Origin: Procambarus clarkii
Taxonomy: Eukaryota; Arthropoda; Malacostraca; Decapoda; Cambaridae
Assembly: GCF_040958095.1 (NCBI RefSeq)
Contig: NC_091188.1
Span: 9,062,736 to 9,126,735, forward strand
Length of the DNA: 64,000 bases
Direction of reading: 5' to 3'
The position numbers and the translations under genes are program-made. This document shows, piece by piece, positions 41,826-51,009 of this stretch (within the stretch, counting starts at the first letter, position 1; each line of letters begins with the position of its first letter). The notes under the pieces were generated by a model. That model was not told the DNA's origin and did not search any database. It worked only from the letters and a program-made list of their open reading frames with translations.

Positions 41826-41915
41826 ATGCAAGGTTCTTGCCAGGCCGGTGTGCGGGGCACACATGACTGACTGCCGGCCAGGCCGGTGTGTGGCACACAT
41901 GACTGCCGGCCAGGT
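41826..41915. repeat. 37-bp tandem duplication
   Basis: CCAGGCCGGTGTGCGGGGCA then CACATGACTGACTGCCGG, present about twice with small gaps. Confidence 0.85.
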
Positions 41916-42029
41916 CATAATAACAACAATGATATAACGAGACTAATTATTAGAGAACACCGGTTTATAATATCAACGAGACTGGCCGTGACGAGTGTTC
42001 GTAGCTCGGTAGCGGACCACCGAACTGCG

Positions 42030-42475
42030 TCATGAAACACCCTTGTACTAGCCGCCCACCGCGTCATGAAACACTCTCGTACTAGCCGCCCACTGCGTCA
42101 TGAAACCCCCTTGTACTAGCCGCCCACTGCGTCATGAAACACCCTCGTACTAGCCGCCCACCGCGTCATGAACACCCTCGTACTAGCCGCCCACCGCGTC
42201 ATGAAACACCCTCGTACTAGCCGCCCACCGCGTCATGTAACACACTCTAACTAGCCGCCCACTCCGTCATGAAACACCCTTCTACTAGCCGCCCACTGCG
42301 TCATGAAACACCCTTCTACTAGCCGCCCACTGCGTCATGTAACACTCGTACTAGCCGCCCACTGCGTCATGAAACGCCCTTCTATTAGCCGCCCACTGCG
42401 TCATGAAACACCCTCCTACTAGCCACCCACCGCGTCATGAAACACCCTCCTACTAGCCGCCCACTGCACCCTCGT
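42030..42475. repeat. 34-bp minisatellite, about 13 units
   Basis: GTCATGAAACACCCTCGTAC plus TAGCCGCCCACTGC. Variants change CTCGTAC to CTTCTAC or CTCCTAC. Confidence 0.97.
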
Positions 42476-42477
42476 TA

Positions 42478-42640
42478 AAGTTCAAGTTTATTGAGAAAAG
42501 GAAGTCCATCTCAAAAGGATAGAGTAGATTAGGCTATTTATGCCCACGTCTATATAAGGTCCCACAAGGGGCTCACAAACCTATACAGTACACAATTATT
42601 AATCATATTTTACATTTCACATTCCAACGGCCTGTTATTT
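42478..42640 (-). mobile_element. Longer element sharing the SINE-2 tail
   Basis: On the minus strand: TATGATTAATAATTGTGTAC, AGCCCCTTGTGGGACCTTAT, GCATAAATAGCCTAATCTAC, ATCCTTTTGAGATGGACTTC, CTCAATAAACTTGAAC. The second half equals the SINE-2 tail (43834-43993). The first half is absent from SINE-2 and recurs at 43678-43775 (+). It is probably the 3' end of the partner LINE. Confidence 0.7.
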
Positions 42641-42659
42641 CTTGTTTTGTTAAATTTTA

Positions 42660-42885
42660 GGCAGACTAAACAAGTTGGAGAAGGTAAAAAATGAAGCCAT
42701 GAGACTTCTCCCAAGATTATCATGCCTATCACCGAGATAATGATGATATTGAACATAAAGAGTATTGGGGATAGAATTTCAGAGATAAATGATGCTTCGG
42801 CGATTAGACTAATGAGAGGCGAGGGAACTAATGAAGTAATTTTCTCACTTCAAAAGGTGGGAAGAAATGAATAATGCATGTGAAA
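42660..42885 (+). pseudogene. LINE-E fragment upstream of RNase H
   Basis: Plus frames give NKLEKVKNEAMRLLPRLS and, after a shift, SIGDRISEINDASAIRLMRG. These match the stretch between RT and RNase H in I/jockey-type LINEs (KVQNEAMR..., LN.PSI..RI). It has a facing counterpart at 43425-43545. Confidence 0.55.
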
Positions 42886-42889
42886 GCAT

Positions 42890-43420
42890 AATTAGATAAT
42901 GATATTCTAATGTTACAAAGTATGATGTCCTTCAAGAATGTATTTTATTGCCAAAGAAACAACACCATCATAGGAGGAATACAACGTAGATACAGTAATT
43001 TTTCCCTCTGTTCACAGACTTAACGTTGATGCGGTTTGCTAATTCATTGAGAAGCGACATCGCCTTGTCCACAGACGCCCAACATTTTGACATTTCTTCT
43101 TCCTAAACACTTGTACACCCCCTTCTACAATCAAAGGTAACTTTATTCTTAACTATATCTTCAAATTCTATTTTTGTAAACCATTTTTCCTTGGCTTCTC
43201 CGCTTTACATTTTCCACCACACTGGGTTGAACACTGCCATCATTAGTGGATAGTTCATTTTCCTGACACTTCCATCCGTGATACACCATCCTCCTCCTTA
43301 CTTTATCCCCTCCGTTTCAATCCCCACAACACCCCCATCTGTTTTCCATTGCTCATTTTTCTAGAGCTTTAATCTTCTTATTCAACTTTGGACAAGAGGA
43401 CTCTGTAAGTTCAGTCATTA
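42890..43420. other. No gene recognised
   Basis: AT-rich sequence between two inverted LINE-E fragments, perhaps more decayed LINE. Confidence 0.35.
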
Positions 43421-43424
43421 TTAT

Positions 43425-43545
43425 CTCAGTAATAGTTAATTTAAATTATTCTCGTGGCTTCATTTTTTATCTTCTCCAACTTGTTTAATATGCCTTTACC
43501 AAATCAAGAAATGGCAGGGGCAGCATAATCAATAAGAGATATCAC
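43425..43545 (-). pseudogene. LINE-E fragment, inverted counterpart
   Basis: The minus frame reads LIDYAAPAIS, stop, FGKGILNKLEKIKNEATR, homologous to the start of the 42660 fragment. Confidence 0.55.
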
Positions 43546-43569
43546 AGCATGTCATGTGATTACCATTGG

Positions 43570-43775
43570 AATGTGTTCCGGGGGGGGGGAGTAGAAATAG
43601 CCTAAGCTTCTCTATCCCTTTTATCCCTTTGAGATGTATTTCTTTCTTGTCTCAATAAACATACTTGAACTTGAACTTGGAATGTAAAATATGATTAATA
43701 ATTGTGTACTGTATGGGTGTGTGAGCCCCTCGTGGGACCTTATATAGACGAAGGTAGAAATACACACAGAAATCA
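43570..43775 (+). mobile_element. SINE-2 type tail followed by partner-element segment
   Basis: A G9 run, then AGTAGAAATAGCCTAAGC, TGTCTCAATAAACATACTTG and a (TTGAAC)2 tail. Directly after stands TATGATTAATAATTGTGTAC and TGGGACCTTATATAGACG, i.e. the upstream half of the longer element in the same orientation. Confidence 0.65.
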
Positions 43776-43833
43776 CAATAGCGTGATATATAAATAGAAT
43801 ATTTGATATATCATGTCGTGTCCTAACACTTTT

Positions 43834-43993
43834 CATGTCGTGGCTCAGTCGATTAAGACACGTCTGGGATCATCCTGGACGTTAGTTCGAACCCTCATCA
43901 CGGCCCGTGTGGATTTATTCAGGGTAGAAATAGCCTAAGCTATTCTATCCTTTTGAGATGAACTTCCTTTTCTCAATAAACTTACTTGAACTT
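43834..43993 (+). mobile_element. SINE-2, complete-looking copy
   Basis: The A box GTGGCTCAGTCGATTAAGAC and B box region TAGTTCGAACCC are both present. The body CGTGTGGATTTATTCAGGG is followed by the tail AGAAATAGCCTAAGC and CTCAATAAACTTACTTGAAC. A small tRNA-derived SINE of about 160 bp. Confidence 0.8.
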
Positions 43994-43994
43994 A

Positions 43995-44324
43995 TAAGGG
44001 TTGTATACAGTCTACGACTCGCAACCAGAACTATAACGGAGCACTGAACACTAGGGATTGCTCTCCAGTCAGTTTAAAATCCAGCTAGAAAATCTTATCA
44101 GGAACAAGCCGCCGATTTCCTGTCCCCGAGGCCAATAAGGAGTTTCCTTCAGGTAGAATTGTGCGCATCTGTCAAATGGACACGTTACATGGTACACAAG
44201 ACAGTTTGTCAACGGATTTAAAAACTCGATTTACTAACCATACCCAACATAGACTAACGTATCCTAAACCAACCGAGCCTAACACAACCTAAACTTGGCT
44301 AATGCATCCTAACCTTCCCGAACC
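43995..44324. other. No gene recognised
   Basis: Contains CCTAAC-type words at 44230-44310 but no array. Confidence 0.3.
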
Positions 44325-44425
44325 TGCTATGCGTGTTAGTGGCTTTGCAAGATTGTAAGAACACCAATCTTATGTACTCTCACAAACCCAATGTATCTTC
44401 TTGTCTACATAAAATAAACCTAGCG
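44325..44425 (+). mobile_element. LINE-C type 3' end fragment
   Basis: GAACCTGCTATGCGTGTTAG, GGCTTTGCAAGATTGTAAGA, CCCAATGTATCTTCTTGTCT. Matches 5741-5865. Confidence 0.65.
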
Positions 44426-44839
44426 ATTTATACGGTTTTCTACCAACAGAAAAAGAGCTTCGTCCTATTGCCTTGTGGTCGATATAACTATACTCATGTA
44501 AATATACAATGTACAACGTGTAATAATAATAAATGCAGTTAAAACTATTAATAAACATTTTACTGAAATTATTACTGTTATTGTTTTCTGTAAGTTGTGG
44601 ACTCACTGAAGGATGATAAATATGGCTACGAATTGACAAATTTGATGATGTTTTATCTTAAGAAACCACGTTCATCTTAGATGGTTAGTGTTTGTAGCAT
44701 ACACCAATTACAAAAATATACAGTAATTCAAATTCATGACAAAGAGGAGTGAGGTTTGTGTGTGGTGGGGATTACCCGTTGATTAATGTATATAGAAACA
44801 CTGAGATAAGAACTGTTCCTGAACAAATTGCCTGGATGA

Positions 44840-45312
44840 GTCACAATGGAAAGATTGATAAAATTTTGGTGAGATGCTTGGTGAGGTAACATAATGGGTG
44901 AGGGGTGTGAGACCTTAACATACTACATAGTTTACACTTCGTTTCATTATCATTAACAACTATTTCACATTCCCAGTAATATTTGTACCCAAGCCTGAGC
45001 CGTATGTGCACAGTCACTCCAAGCATTTCTCCTTTTACCATAAGAGAAATGTTGGTGTTTTGACTCACATACATGTAGTGTTGCTTGGTTTGACGTTCCT
45101 CATACATTATACCTCTCCTCGCCATTTCTGTTTGTGCCTGAATATTTCTAATTTTACTTCTTATTTGTTTCATTGTTAAAACCCATTCAGTGTCAACTTG
45201 TGGTTTTTATGTGGCACGTTTGACCAAGTCATCCGCCACCTCGTTGAATACTATTCCAAAATGATATGGAATCCACATGAATTTTACTTTGTGACCTTTC
45301 AGCTATATCTCG
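44840..45312 (-). pseudogene. LINE-E RNase H end and C-terminal zinc knuckle
   Basis: The minus strand gives VKFMWIPYHFGIVFNEVADD-like residues (end of RNase H), MKQIRSKIRNIQAQTEMARR, VTVHIRLRLGYKYYWECEIV and ETKCKLCSM. The 110-codon frame at 44841-45173 is intact. The zinc knuckle is disrupted after its CxxC. Confidence 0.7.
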
Positions 45313-45450
45313 TTTATCCTTTCCTTACAGCCGAAAGGTCACAAATTGAAATTCAGGTGGATTCCATCTCATGTTCGAATGAGATGTTGAGCGCCACCTC
45401 ACTCAACGAGGTGGCGGATGACCTGGCCAAACGTGCCACATCAGATTGAT
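45313..45450 (+). pseudogene. LINE-E RNase H end, facing the previous copy
   Basis: The plus frames give LKFRWIPSHVRMR and NEVADDLAKRATSD, the catalytic-end motif of LINE RNase H. It mirrors 45200-45312 (CAACGAGGTGGCGGATGAC on opposite strands), giving an inverted repeat of about 110-bp arms. Confidence 0.7.
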
Positions 45451-45703
45451 TGATTCATTCTTTATTATGCACCCCATACCCATCCCGTGGGCGGTGGTGG
45501 AAAGGGTTACAGAGACATGTAAAGGATTAAGGAACTTAACCCCATAGACGGGGGAGACATCTCCCGTCACGTAGGGTGCAGTCGCACCTCCACAGATCTC
45601 CAATATCAGCTAATGATACTGGTAATGGCTTAAAAGGGCCACCACTTACGGGCTATTCATGCCCGTGCCACCTTTTGGGTGGCTTAATCTTTATCAATCA
45701 ATC
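45443..45703 (-). mobile_element. SINE-6, longest copy
   Basis: On the minus strand it runs from (GATT)n at 45690-45703 through AAGCCACCCAAAAGGTGGC, GGCATGAATAGCCCG, a CAGTATCATTAGCTGATATT stem and GACGGGAGATGTCTCCCCCG to a segment ending in another GATT run (45443-45455). It has tandem GATT words at both edges. Confidence 0.75.
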
Positions 45704-45812
45704 AATCTTAACCCCATAGGCCTGGACGGGAGACATCTCCCGTCACGCAGGGTGCAGTCGCACCTCCACAGATCTCCAGTATCAGCTCTTGATACTGGTA
45801 ATGTGCTTCAGC
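45704..45812 (-). mobile_element. SINE-6, partial copy in tandem
   Basis: It repeats the middle of the previous copy (CAGATCTCCAGTATCAGC, ACGGGAGACATCTCCCGT) directly after its GATT edge. It is truncated at 45812. Confidence 0.7.
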
Positions 45813-45959
45813 CTACAGTTTAGACCTATTGTCTTATGTATGACCCTCTGTCCTGCGTGACAGTGAATACCAGCATTATCCTCACTTTAATAAGACTAAT
45901 CAAAATCCTCAGATTAGGCAAAATTGTAATTAATTTTGTCAATAAAGATGTTAATATTA

Positions 45960-45986
45960 AAAACCACTTATTCAATAAGTGGTTTT
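45960..45986. repeat. Perfect 13-bp hairpin at the 5' edge of the LINE-H insert
   Basis: AAAACCACTTATT, one base, AATAAGTGGTTTT. It overlaps the point where the RT frame opens, so it may have formed at the insertion junction. Confidence 0.9.
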
Positions 45987-47184
45987 ATTCGACTTAATAA
46001 TTGAGTCGCAACATGGTTTTATAAATGGCCGTTCATGTTTAACAAATTTGTTATCTTTTTATTCTAGCATTGTTGAGGCAGTTGATAGTGGTAAGGATTG
46101 CGATGTTGTATACCTTGACTTTAGCAAAGCTTTTGATACAGTGCCACATGAAAGACTGATTAAAAAGATAGAGTCTCATGGTATTGGGGGTGCTATATTA
46201 AGCTGGATTAGGGCATGGCTATACCAAAGGAAACAGAGAGTTAGTATAAATGGAATCAAGTCAGAGTGGGAAAATGTTGTAAGTGGAGTGCCTCAAGGCT
46301 CTGTCCTGGGACCTCTGTTGTTTATAATATATATAAATGATTTAGATTCAGGTTTGAGTAGCAACATTTGCAAATTTGTCGATGATACGAAAATCGGTAG
46401 GGAAATTAATTCGGAGGAGGACTCACTATCACTTCAAGTTGATCTAGATAGGGTTTTGAAATGGTCAAAGGATTGGCAGATGCAGTTTAATGCTGATAAA
46501 TGTGAAGTTCTGAGGTTAGGTAATGATGATAGAGTTACAAGATACGAGCTAGATGGTGTTGTGATTGCGAAGTCGGATTGCGAAAGGGATCTGGGAGTTA
46601 TGATTAGTAAGAATTTAAAACAAAAGGATCAATGCATAAATGTTCGTAATAAGGCAAATCGGACACTTGGATTTATTAATCGCAGCGTTAGTAACAAGAC
46701 ACCTGGTGTGGTTCTCAAGCTATATCTTGCTCCAGTTAGGCCCCATTTAGATTATGCAGTTCAGTTTTGGTCGCCATATTATAGAATGGATATAAATTCA
46801 CTTGAACGTGTCCAGCGTAGGATGACTAAGTTAATTCCCCAAATTAGAAATCTTTCATATGAAGAAAGATTAACAAAGCTTAAGTTGCATTCACTGGAAA
46901 GGCGAAGAGTTAGGGGTGACATGATAGAGGTTTACAAGTGGATGAATGGACATAACCGGGGGGATATTAATAGGGTATTAAAAGTATCAACACAGGACAG
47001 AACACGAAACAATGGGTATAAATTGGATAAGTTTAGATTTAGGAAAGACTTGGGTAAATACTGGTTCAGTAACAGGGTTGTTGATTTGTGGAACCAATTG
47101 CCGCGTAACATTGTGGAGGTGGGGTCCCTCGATTGTTTCAAGCACGGGTTGGACAAGTATATGAGTGGGATTGGGTGGTTATAG
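45979..47184 (+). CDS. CR1-like non-LTR retrotransposon reverse transcriptase, 5'-truncated
   Basis: An uninterrupted frame of 401 codons encodes most of a LINE RT that copies element RNA into DNA at the target site. Seen: SQHGFINGRSC (residues 10-20), motif A VVYLDFSKAFD (43-53), GVPQGSVLGPLLFIIYIND (103-121), motif C FVDD (133-136), the WQMQFNADKCEVL block, then the thumb and the C-terminal blocks YEERLTKLKLHSLERRRVRG and NRVVDLWNQLPRNIVEVGSL. The nominal first codon is GTG, just after an in-frame TAA at 45976; it is a truncation point and not a start. The endonuclease domain and first RT motifs are missing. It is dead for retrotransposition, but the frame is intact, so the insertion is young. 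Older copies lie at 50640-51005 and 56861-56960. Confidence 0.9.
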   Translation: MVLFDLIIESQHGFINGRSCLTNLLSFYSSIVEAVDSGKDCDVVYLDFSKAFDTVPHERLIKKIESHGIGGAILSWIRAWLYQRKQRVSINGIKSEWENVVSGVPQGSVLGPLLFIIYINDLDSGLSSNICKFVDDTKIGREINSEEDSLSLQVDLDRVLKWSKDWQMQFNADKCEVLRLGNDDRVTRYELDGVVIAKSDCERDLGVMISKNLKQKDQCINVRNKANRTLGFINRSVSNKTPGVVLKLYLAPVRPHLDYAVQFWSPYYRMDINSLERVQRRMTKLIPQIRNLSYEERLTKLKLHSLERRRVRGDMIEVYKWMNGHNRGDINRVLKVSTQDRTRNNGYKLDKFRFRKDLGKYWFSNRVVDLWNQLPRNIVEVGSLDCFKHGLDKYMSGIGWL

Positions 47185-47257
47185 AATAGGAGCTGCCTCG
47201 TATGGGCCAATAGGCCTTCTGCAGTTACCTTTGTTCTTATGTTCTTATGTTCTTATG
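45979..47257 (+). mobile_element. LINE-H insertion with octamer tail
   Basis: The element covers the RT frame, a short 3' UTR (GGGCCAATAGGCCTTCTGCA) and three copies of TTCTTATG at 47234-47257. Short tandem octamers at the 3' end are typical of CR1-group LINEs. Confidence 0.85.
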
Positions 47258-47261
47258 TCAC

Positions 47262-48000
47262 ACAGTTACTAGTCTTGCTCCACACCCTGCCAACTGGGCG
47301 GCAGCTTTACAGTCAACTGCATGCATTGCCTACAGTCAGCAAATTTTGGATACTTCGCTAAGATTCCTGGCAGTACATCACTATGAATGAAGTACTTACA
47401 CATTTCTTGGACTCCATTGATGGTGTTATCTCTGAATTCCGCGATTTTTTTCACATTCCATTATATAATGACACAATGTATGCGAGTAGTTTTGCTGACA
47501 GAGTTTACATTTAGTCAAGTCTATATCTGCAGATGTTACAAACTCCCAGAGGTACTTGTAGCCGAGCCTAAGCCTAGCAGTGGTAACATCTAGAAGTCTA
47601 CTAACCTTATTGGATGACCCATAGACGTGCGGTTCTTCCTGCATAATACAATAATAATAGGAGCAACTGGTGTGAATTTCATTTTGCCTCAAGTCTACGA
47701 GATTTTGTTGATGTTCCCGGAATATTACTGCCCTCAGGCTGCTCAAAGGCAGTCCAAGATGGTAATCAATTCCCTCTTTATGAGCAAAAGTCTTGGCTAA
47801 CTCACCAGTTCTATCATGCATTTGGAGACCAATATGGGAAGGAATCCACAGGAGACAAACTCTGACTCCATCATTGATTATTTCACCATATCTGTGTCTA
47901 GCTTCAGAGAAAAGCACCTCATAGCCTCAGTCTTGGGGAGCTGAGGGCAGTCAAGGATGACAAGGAGTCACTTACAACTAGCATGTCAACTTTGGATTCA
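47262..48000 (-). pseudogene. LINE-E RNase H domain and C-terminus
   Basis: The minus strand gives VSDSLSSLTAL, then YGEIINDGVRVCLLWIPSHI, MHDRTGELAKTFAHKEGI (RNase H), TARLRLGYKYLWEF, CKLCQQNYSHTLCHYIMEC (zinc knuckle) and MCKYFIHSDVLPGILAKYPK. Two frameshifts break it. In I/jockey-group LINEs the RNase H removes RNA from the cDNA hybrid. The RT part is missing. Confidence 0.8.
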
Positions 48001-48125
48001 TATACGCGCGCCACATCAAAACCACAAGTTGACATTGAATGTGTTTTAACGAGACAAATAAGAAGCAAAATTAGACATATTTAGGCACGAACATAAGTGG
48101 CGAGGAGAGATATAATGTTAGTGTT
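48001..48125 (+). pseudogene. LINE-E fragment facing the previous copy
   Basis: The plus strand has RATSKPQVDIECVLTRQIRSKIRH-type coding (in pieces), homologous to 45065-45215 on the minus strand. It begins where the minus-strand copy ends. Confidence 0.55.
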
Positions 48126-48129
48126 TGTA

Positions 48130-48390
48130 TATGACGGGGAAGTGAGGTTTGTGGGGGTCTGATGGTGGGGGGGGGGTTAGGATAGTGTGTGTTTCTACGT
48201 TGCGGGGGTTAGTGTAGTATGCTTCTGTGTGGTATAGATAAATTTGGCGTTTAGTGGGGGGGTGATGGTGTGTAGTTGTTGTAGGTGAGGATAGCGAGTG
48301 GCAGCAGGGCTATGAATAGTTTCGATATTCAATGAGTTTGTATGTGGTTTGTGTGTGTGTATATTGAGTTTGTATGTGGCGGGGTTGGGG
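48130..48390. other. G/T-rich DNA upstream of candidate exon
   Basis: Runs of G6-G9 and TGTGTGG words. No gene. Confidence 0.35.
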
Positions 48391-48394
48391 GCCT

Positions 48395-48581
48395 GCCGAG
48401 GACCCACCAATAGGCAGCGGTCCCGCGCTTTCCCGACTCCGCCCCGTGCGCGGCGGGGACTGCGCACCCCACGTGCTCCCCAGCTGTCACAGCCTCACCT
48501 CGCGCCCTGAAAGCTGCCAGGGACCCTCGCCTCTCCTCAGTATCTACCCATTCTTGTGCATGATCGGAGTTGCCGCTGAAA
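48395..48581 (+). promoter_or_regulatory. GC-rich, CpG-containing candidate promoter and 5' UTR
   Basis: GC content jumps against AT-rich surroundings, with CCCCGTGCGCGGCGGGG at 48441-48457 and several CG pairs. CTCAGTA at 48536-48542 resembles an arthropod initiator. A short upstream ATG at 48560 opens a 14-codon overlapping frame ending at TAG 48604. There is no TATA box. Function is inferred from composition and the exon that follows. Confidence 0.35.
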
Positions 48582-48654
48582 ATGATAGTGAACGGAGGAA
48601 TTAGCGATGATATGGTCATCAAGGAGGAGGTGGTCTTCGATACCTGCGAAGCTG
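48582..48654 (+). CDS. Candidate first coding exon of an unrecognised nuclear-type protein
   Basis: ATG at 48582 has A at -3 and follows an in-frame TGA at 48561. It opens 24 codons ending MVIKEEVVFDTCEA, then the splice donor G|GTGAGT at 48654-48660. IKEE fits the sumoylation consensus, and such short acidic starts are common in zinc-finger or BTB transcription factors. That is only a resemblance. No second exon was recognised in the remaining 15 kb; introns can be long in such genomes. It could be a chance frame. Confidence 0.4.
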
Positions 48655-48660
48655 GTGAGT

Positions 48661-49125
48661 GTTCGAGAGCCGCGATTGTTTTTGTTAGGTAGAGAGAGAG
48701 AGACAGGCGGTGCGACGCAGATCCCAAACACGTGGGACATAACCTCCCTTTGTTACGTCTTTGACACGGCAAAATGGCAACGTCTTGCGTCGAGACTGCG
48801 TCAGGAAGCTCTGTATGACGTAGTATGGTCCACCCCCTGGGTGACATGAGTAGTAAAACTTTGAAGGTGCAGGAATCTGTGTTGTCAACAAATGTCAAAA
48901 GTACGCGGGCGCTCTGCCTCCATTCCTCCCCCCACTTCCCCCTCACACTCCACCGTTCTTGCCACACCACCACCACTCTGGACCCGTCAGGAGCCCCACA
49001 CCACCACCAGCATGCCCAGCGCTCCTGCTGCTGGATAGTCAACCCCAGCATGTTGGCGGTGAATATCATCTTCATCCTTCAGAAGCGATAAGAAGCGGCA
49101 GTTTAATTAACGACTTGCCAACTCT
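48661..49125. other. Possible first intron; no feature recognised
   Basis: Includes a GAGAGAGA word near 48692 and a C-rich stretch at 48930-49030. The minus-strand 248-codon frame (48329-49075) crosses the GC-rich region and shows no motif. Confidence 0.3.
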
Positions 49126-49130
49126 CCCTT

Positions 49131-49170
49131 CCCCCCCCCCCATTCTCTTATAACGGGGGGGGGGGGGGGG
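49131..49170. repeat. C11 and G16 homopolymer pair
   Basis: C11 at 49131-49141 and G16 at 49155-49170 with a 13-base spacer could pair as a stem or form quadruplexes. Confidence 0.85.
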
Positions 49171-49174
49171 CTGG

Positions 49175-50220
49175 TTGTCAGGGGAACTATGGAGGATAGC
49201 AGGGGTAAGCCTGGGATGTTAGTGGTATGGGATGGGGGGGATAGAGGGAGGGGTGAGATGGACCTGGAGGGGGGGAAGTGGGGTTTGATCAGTAAGGGGA
49301 TGGAGGGAGGGGGAGTGAAGGCCACACGTGCTCTCCACCACCATACATCCGCGTTAAATTATAAACTTTTCAACTTTATCCTTCCCTTTGCAACTTCTGT
49401 TTTCCTCTCAACGGTTTCGAACGGTCCCAAATATCGTGTGACGCAGCTCAACGCTGCCCAGGAGAATACAACAATAATAAAACAAAAAATGTCTAGTGCG
49501 GCTGGCGGGTTGCTCTTGGCAACTAGCGACAGGAGATGACAGTTGCTCTCTTGATGTGTATGTAAACAAGTCACAAACACCTTGTATATATTATTCACCT
49601 AACGTGGCCATCGCTTGATAATAATTCCAGTGTTTTTTTCTGGTGATTATCATGAGCGAAGCGTTATAAGCAGTGGGTGAGAGCAGAGGCTCGGACGTGG
49701 GTGAACCTGACCACCGCCACTGTGGTACAATGGTACACCTGCTTCACCTTTGGCGTTCCCACATGTCATGGTGGTGGCTGCGTCTAAGTGGACCTAGCAC
49801 CTCGCCTTGGACTAATCCGTACTTGCAGGATCGTTGTCTAGCGAATTTATGAACTTTGATCGGGTATAAATAGGAGTCGTTTCGCATGGTCTAATATGCC
49901 TTTGCTGTTTCCTTGGGTTTACCTTATGGTTTTCCATAGTCCGGGACAGGAAGCCTGTTAGGCTTATCGAGGTGCCCATGGGCCCACGACTGACCTTCCC
50001 CAGCATATAACCCACAACAGTTGCCCAACTCCCTGGCACCTAGTTAATTCATTTGGTCGGGGACCTGCAGCCTGTGTGTATATGTCAAGCTTGTATCAAG
50101 ATCTTCCCCAGGGTCAAACTACTGACCCTCCCCAGGATGTAAAACCACAACTGTTGCGTAACTCCTGGATTCCTATTTATTGCTAGGTGAACAGATGCAT
50201 TTGGGTGACCTTACCTCATT
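49175..50220. other. No gene recognised; traces of SINE body
   Basis: 50125-50200 has CACAACTGTTGCGTAACTCC and TTATTGCTAGGTGAACAG, which recalls the SINE-1/SINE-3 body in antisense. 49200-49320 is G-rich. No conserved frame. Confidence 0.35.
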
Positions 50221-50222
50221 TG

Positions 50223-50600
50223 GGTGACCTTACCTTGAGGTTACCTTGAGGTGCTTCCGGGGCTTAGCATCCCCGCGGCCCGGTCATCGACCAGGCCTCC
50301 TGGTTGCTGGACTGATCAACCAGGCTGTTGGACGTGGCTGCTCGCAGCCTGACGTATGAGTCACAGCCTGGTTGATCAGGTATCCTTTGGAGGTGCTTAT
50401 CCAGTTCTCTTAGGACACTGTGAGGGGATTGCCAGTTATGCCCCTTATGTGTAGCGGAAGCGTGTTGAACAGTCTCGGGCCTCTGATGTTGATAGAGTTC
50501 TCTCTCAGAGTACATGTTGCACAGGTACGTGCAACAGGTACTCTGGTACCTGTGATAGGGAACGTGCCCAACCATTTCTGTCCTGCTCGGGATGCTAACC
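50223..50600 (-). pseudogene. LINE-B variant C-terminus with SINE-1-like tail
   Basis: The minus frame gives INIRGPRLFNTLPLHIRGIT, LDKHLQRIPDQPGCDSYVRL, SNSLVDQSSNQEAWSMTGPR. The 3' end continues with CGGGCCGCGGGGATGCTAAG and (CTCAAGGTAAC)2. The tail block equals that of SINE-1. ORF2 is frameshifted near 50430. Confidence 0.75.
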
Positions 50601-50639
50601 CGGTATTCCAGATGAGTCTAGAATGAACCCAACTGTACT

Positions 50640-51005
50640 GCAGACCCCCAAAAGGCATCAGATGAAAGGAAACGTTGCTAAGTGGTTTCTGTCAAGGAAA
50701 CAGAAAATTAGCTGTTGATTTAAGTATACAAATAGGTGAAAGAGGATATATATAAGATTAAAATACTGTATCAACATAAAATAAAACAAGAAACAATGGA
50801 TAGAAACTGAATAAGTCTAGATTCAGAAAAAACTTTGGTAAATATTAGAATAGAAGCTGGGTTGTTAATTTATAGAACAAATTAACATAACATAATTGAT
50901 GAGGGATCCCTAAATTGCTTGAAGTGAAGGTTGGTCACATCTATAAATAATTTATGGTTCTTCATAGGAGCTGTCTGCCATTTGCAGTTTCCTTTATCAT
51001 TATTT
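50640..51005 (+). pseudogene. LINE-H, old degraded copy
   Basis: It aligns with 46980-47230: AAACAATGGATAGAAACTGA, TTTGGTAAATATTAGAATAG, GTTGTTAATTTATAGAACAA, GATGAGGGATCCCTAAATTG, and ends TTGCAGTTTCCTTTATC. Many stops. The GTTTCTGTCAAGGAAACAGA word before it is a hairpin. Confidence 0.65.
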
Positions 51006-51009
51006 TCCT

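Noticed and set aside
41351..41918. 181- and 177-codon minus ORFs
   Set aside because: Low-complexity readings of the G-rich minisatellite, with no starts or motifs of note.
45979..45981. GTG as a real start codon of the LINE-H ORF
   Set aside because: A eukaryotic LINE would not start there. The frame simply opens after TAA at a 5' truncation.
48329..49075. 248-codon minus ORF across the GC-rich region
   Set aside because: No motif, GC-driven openness, and it conflicts with the better plus-strand exon signals.
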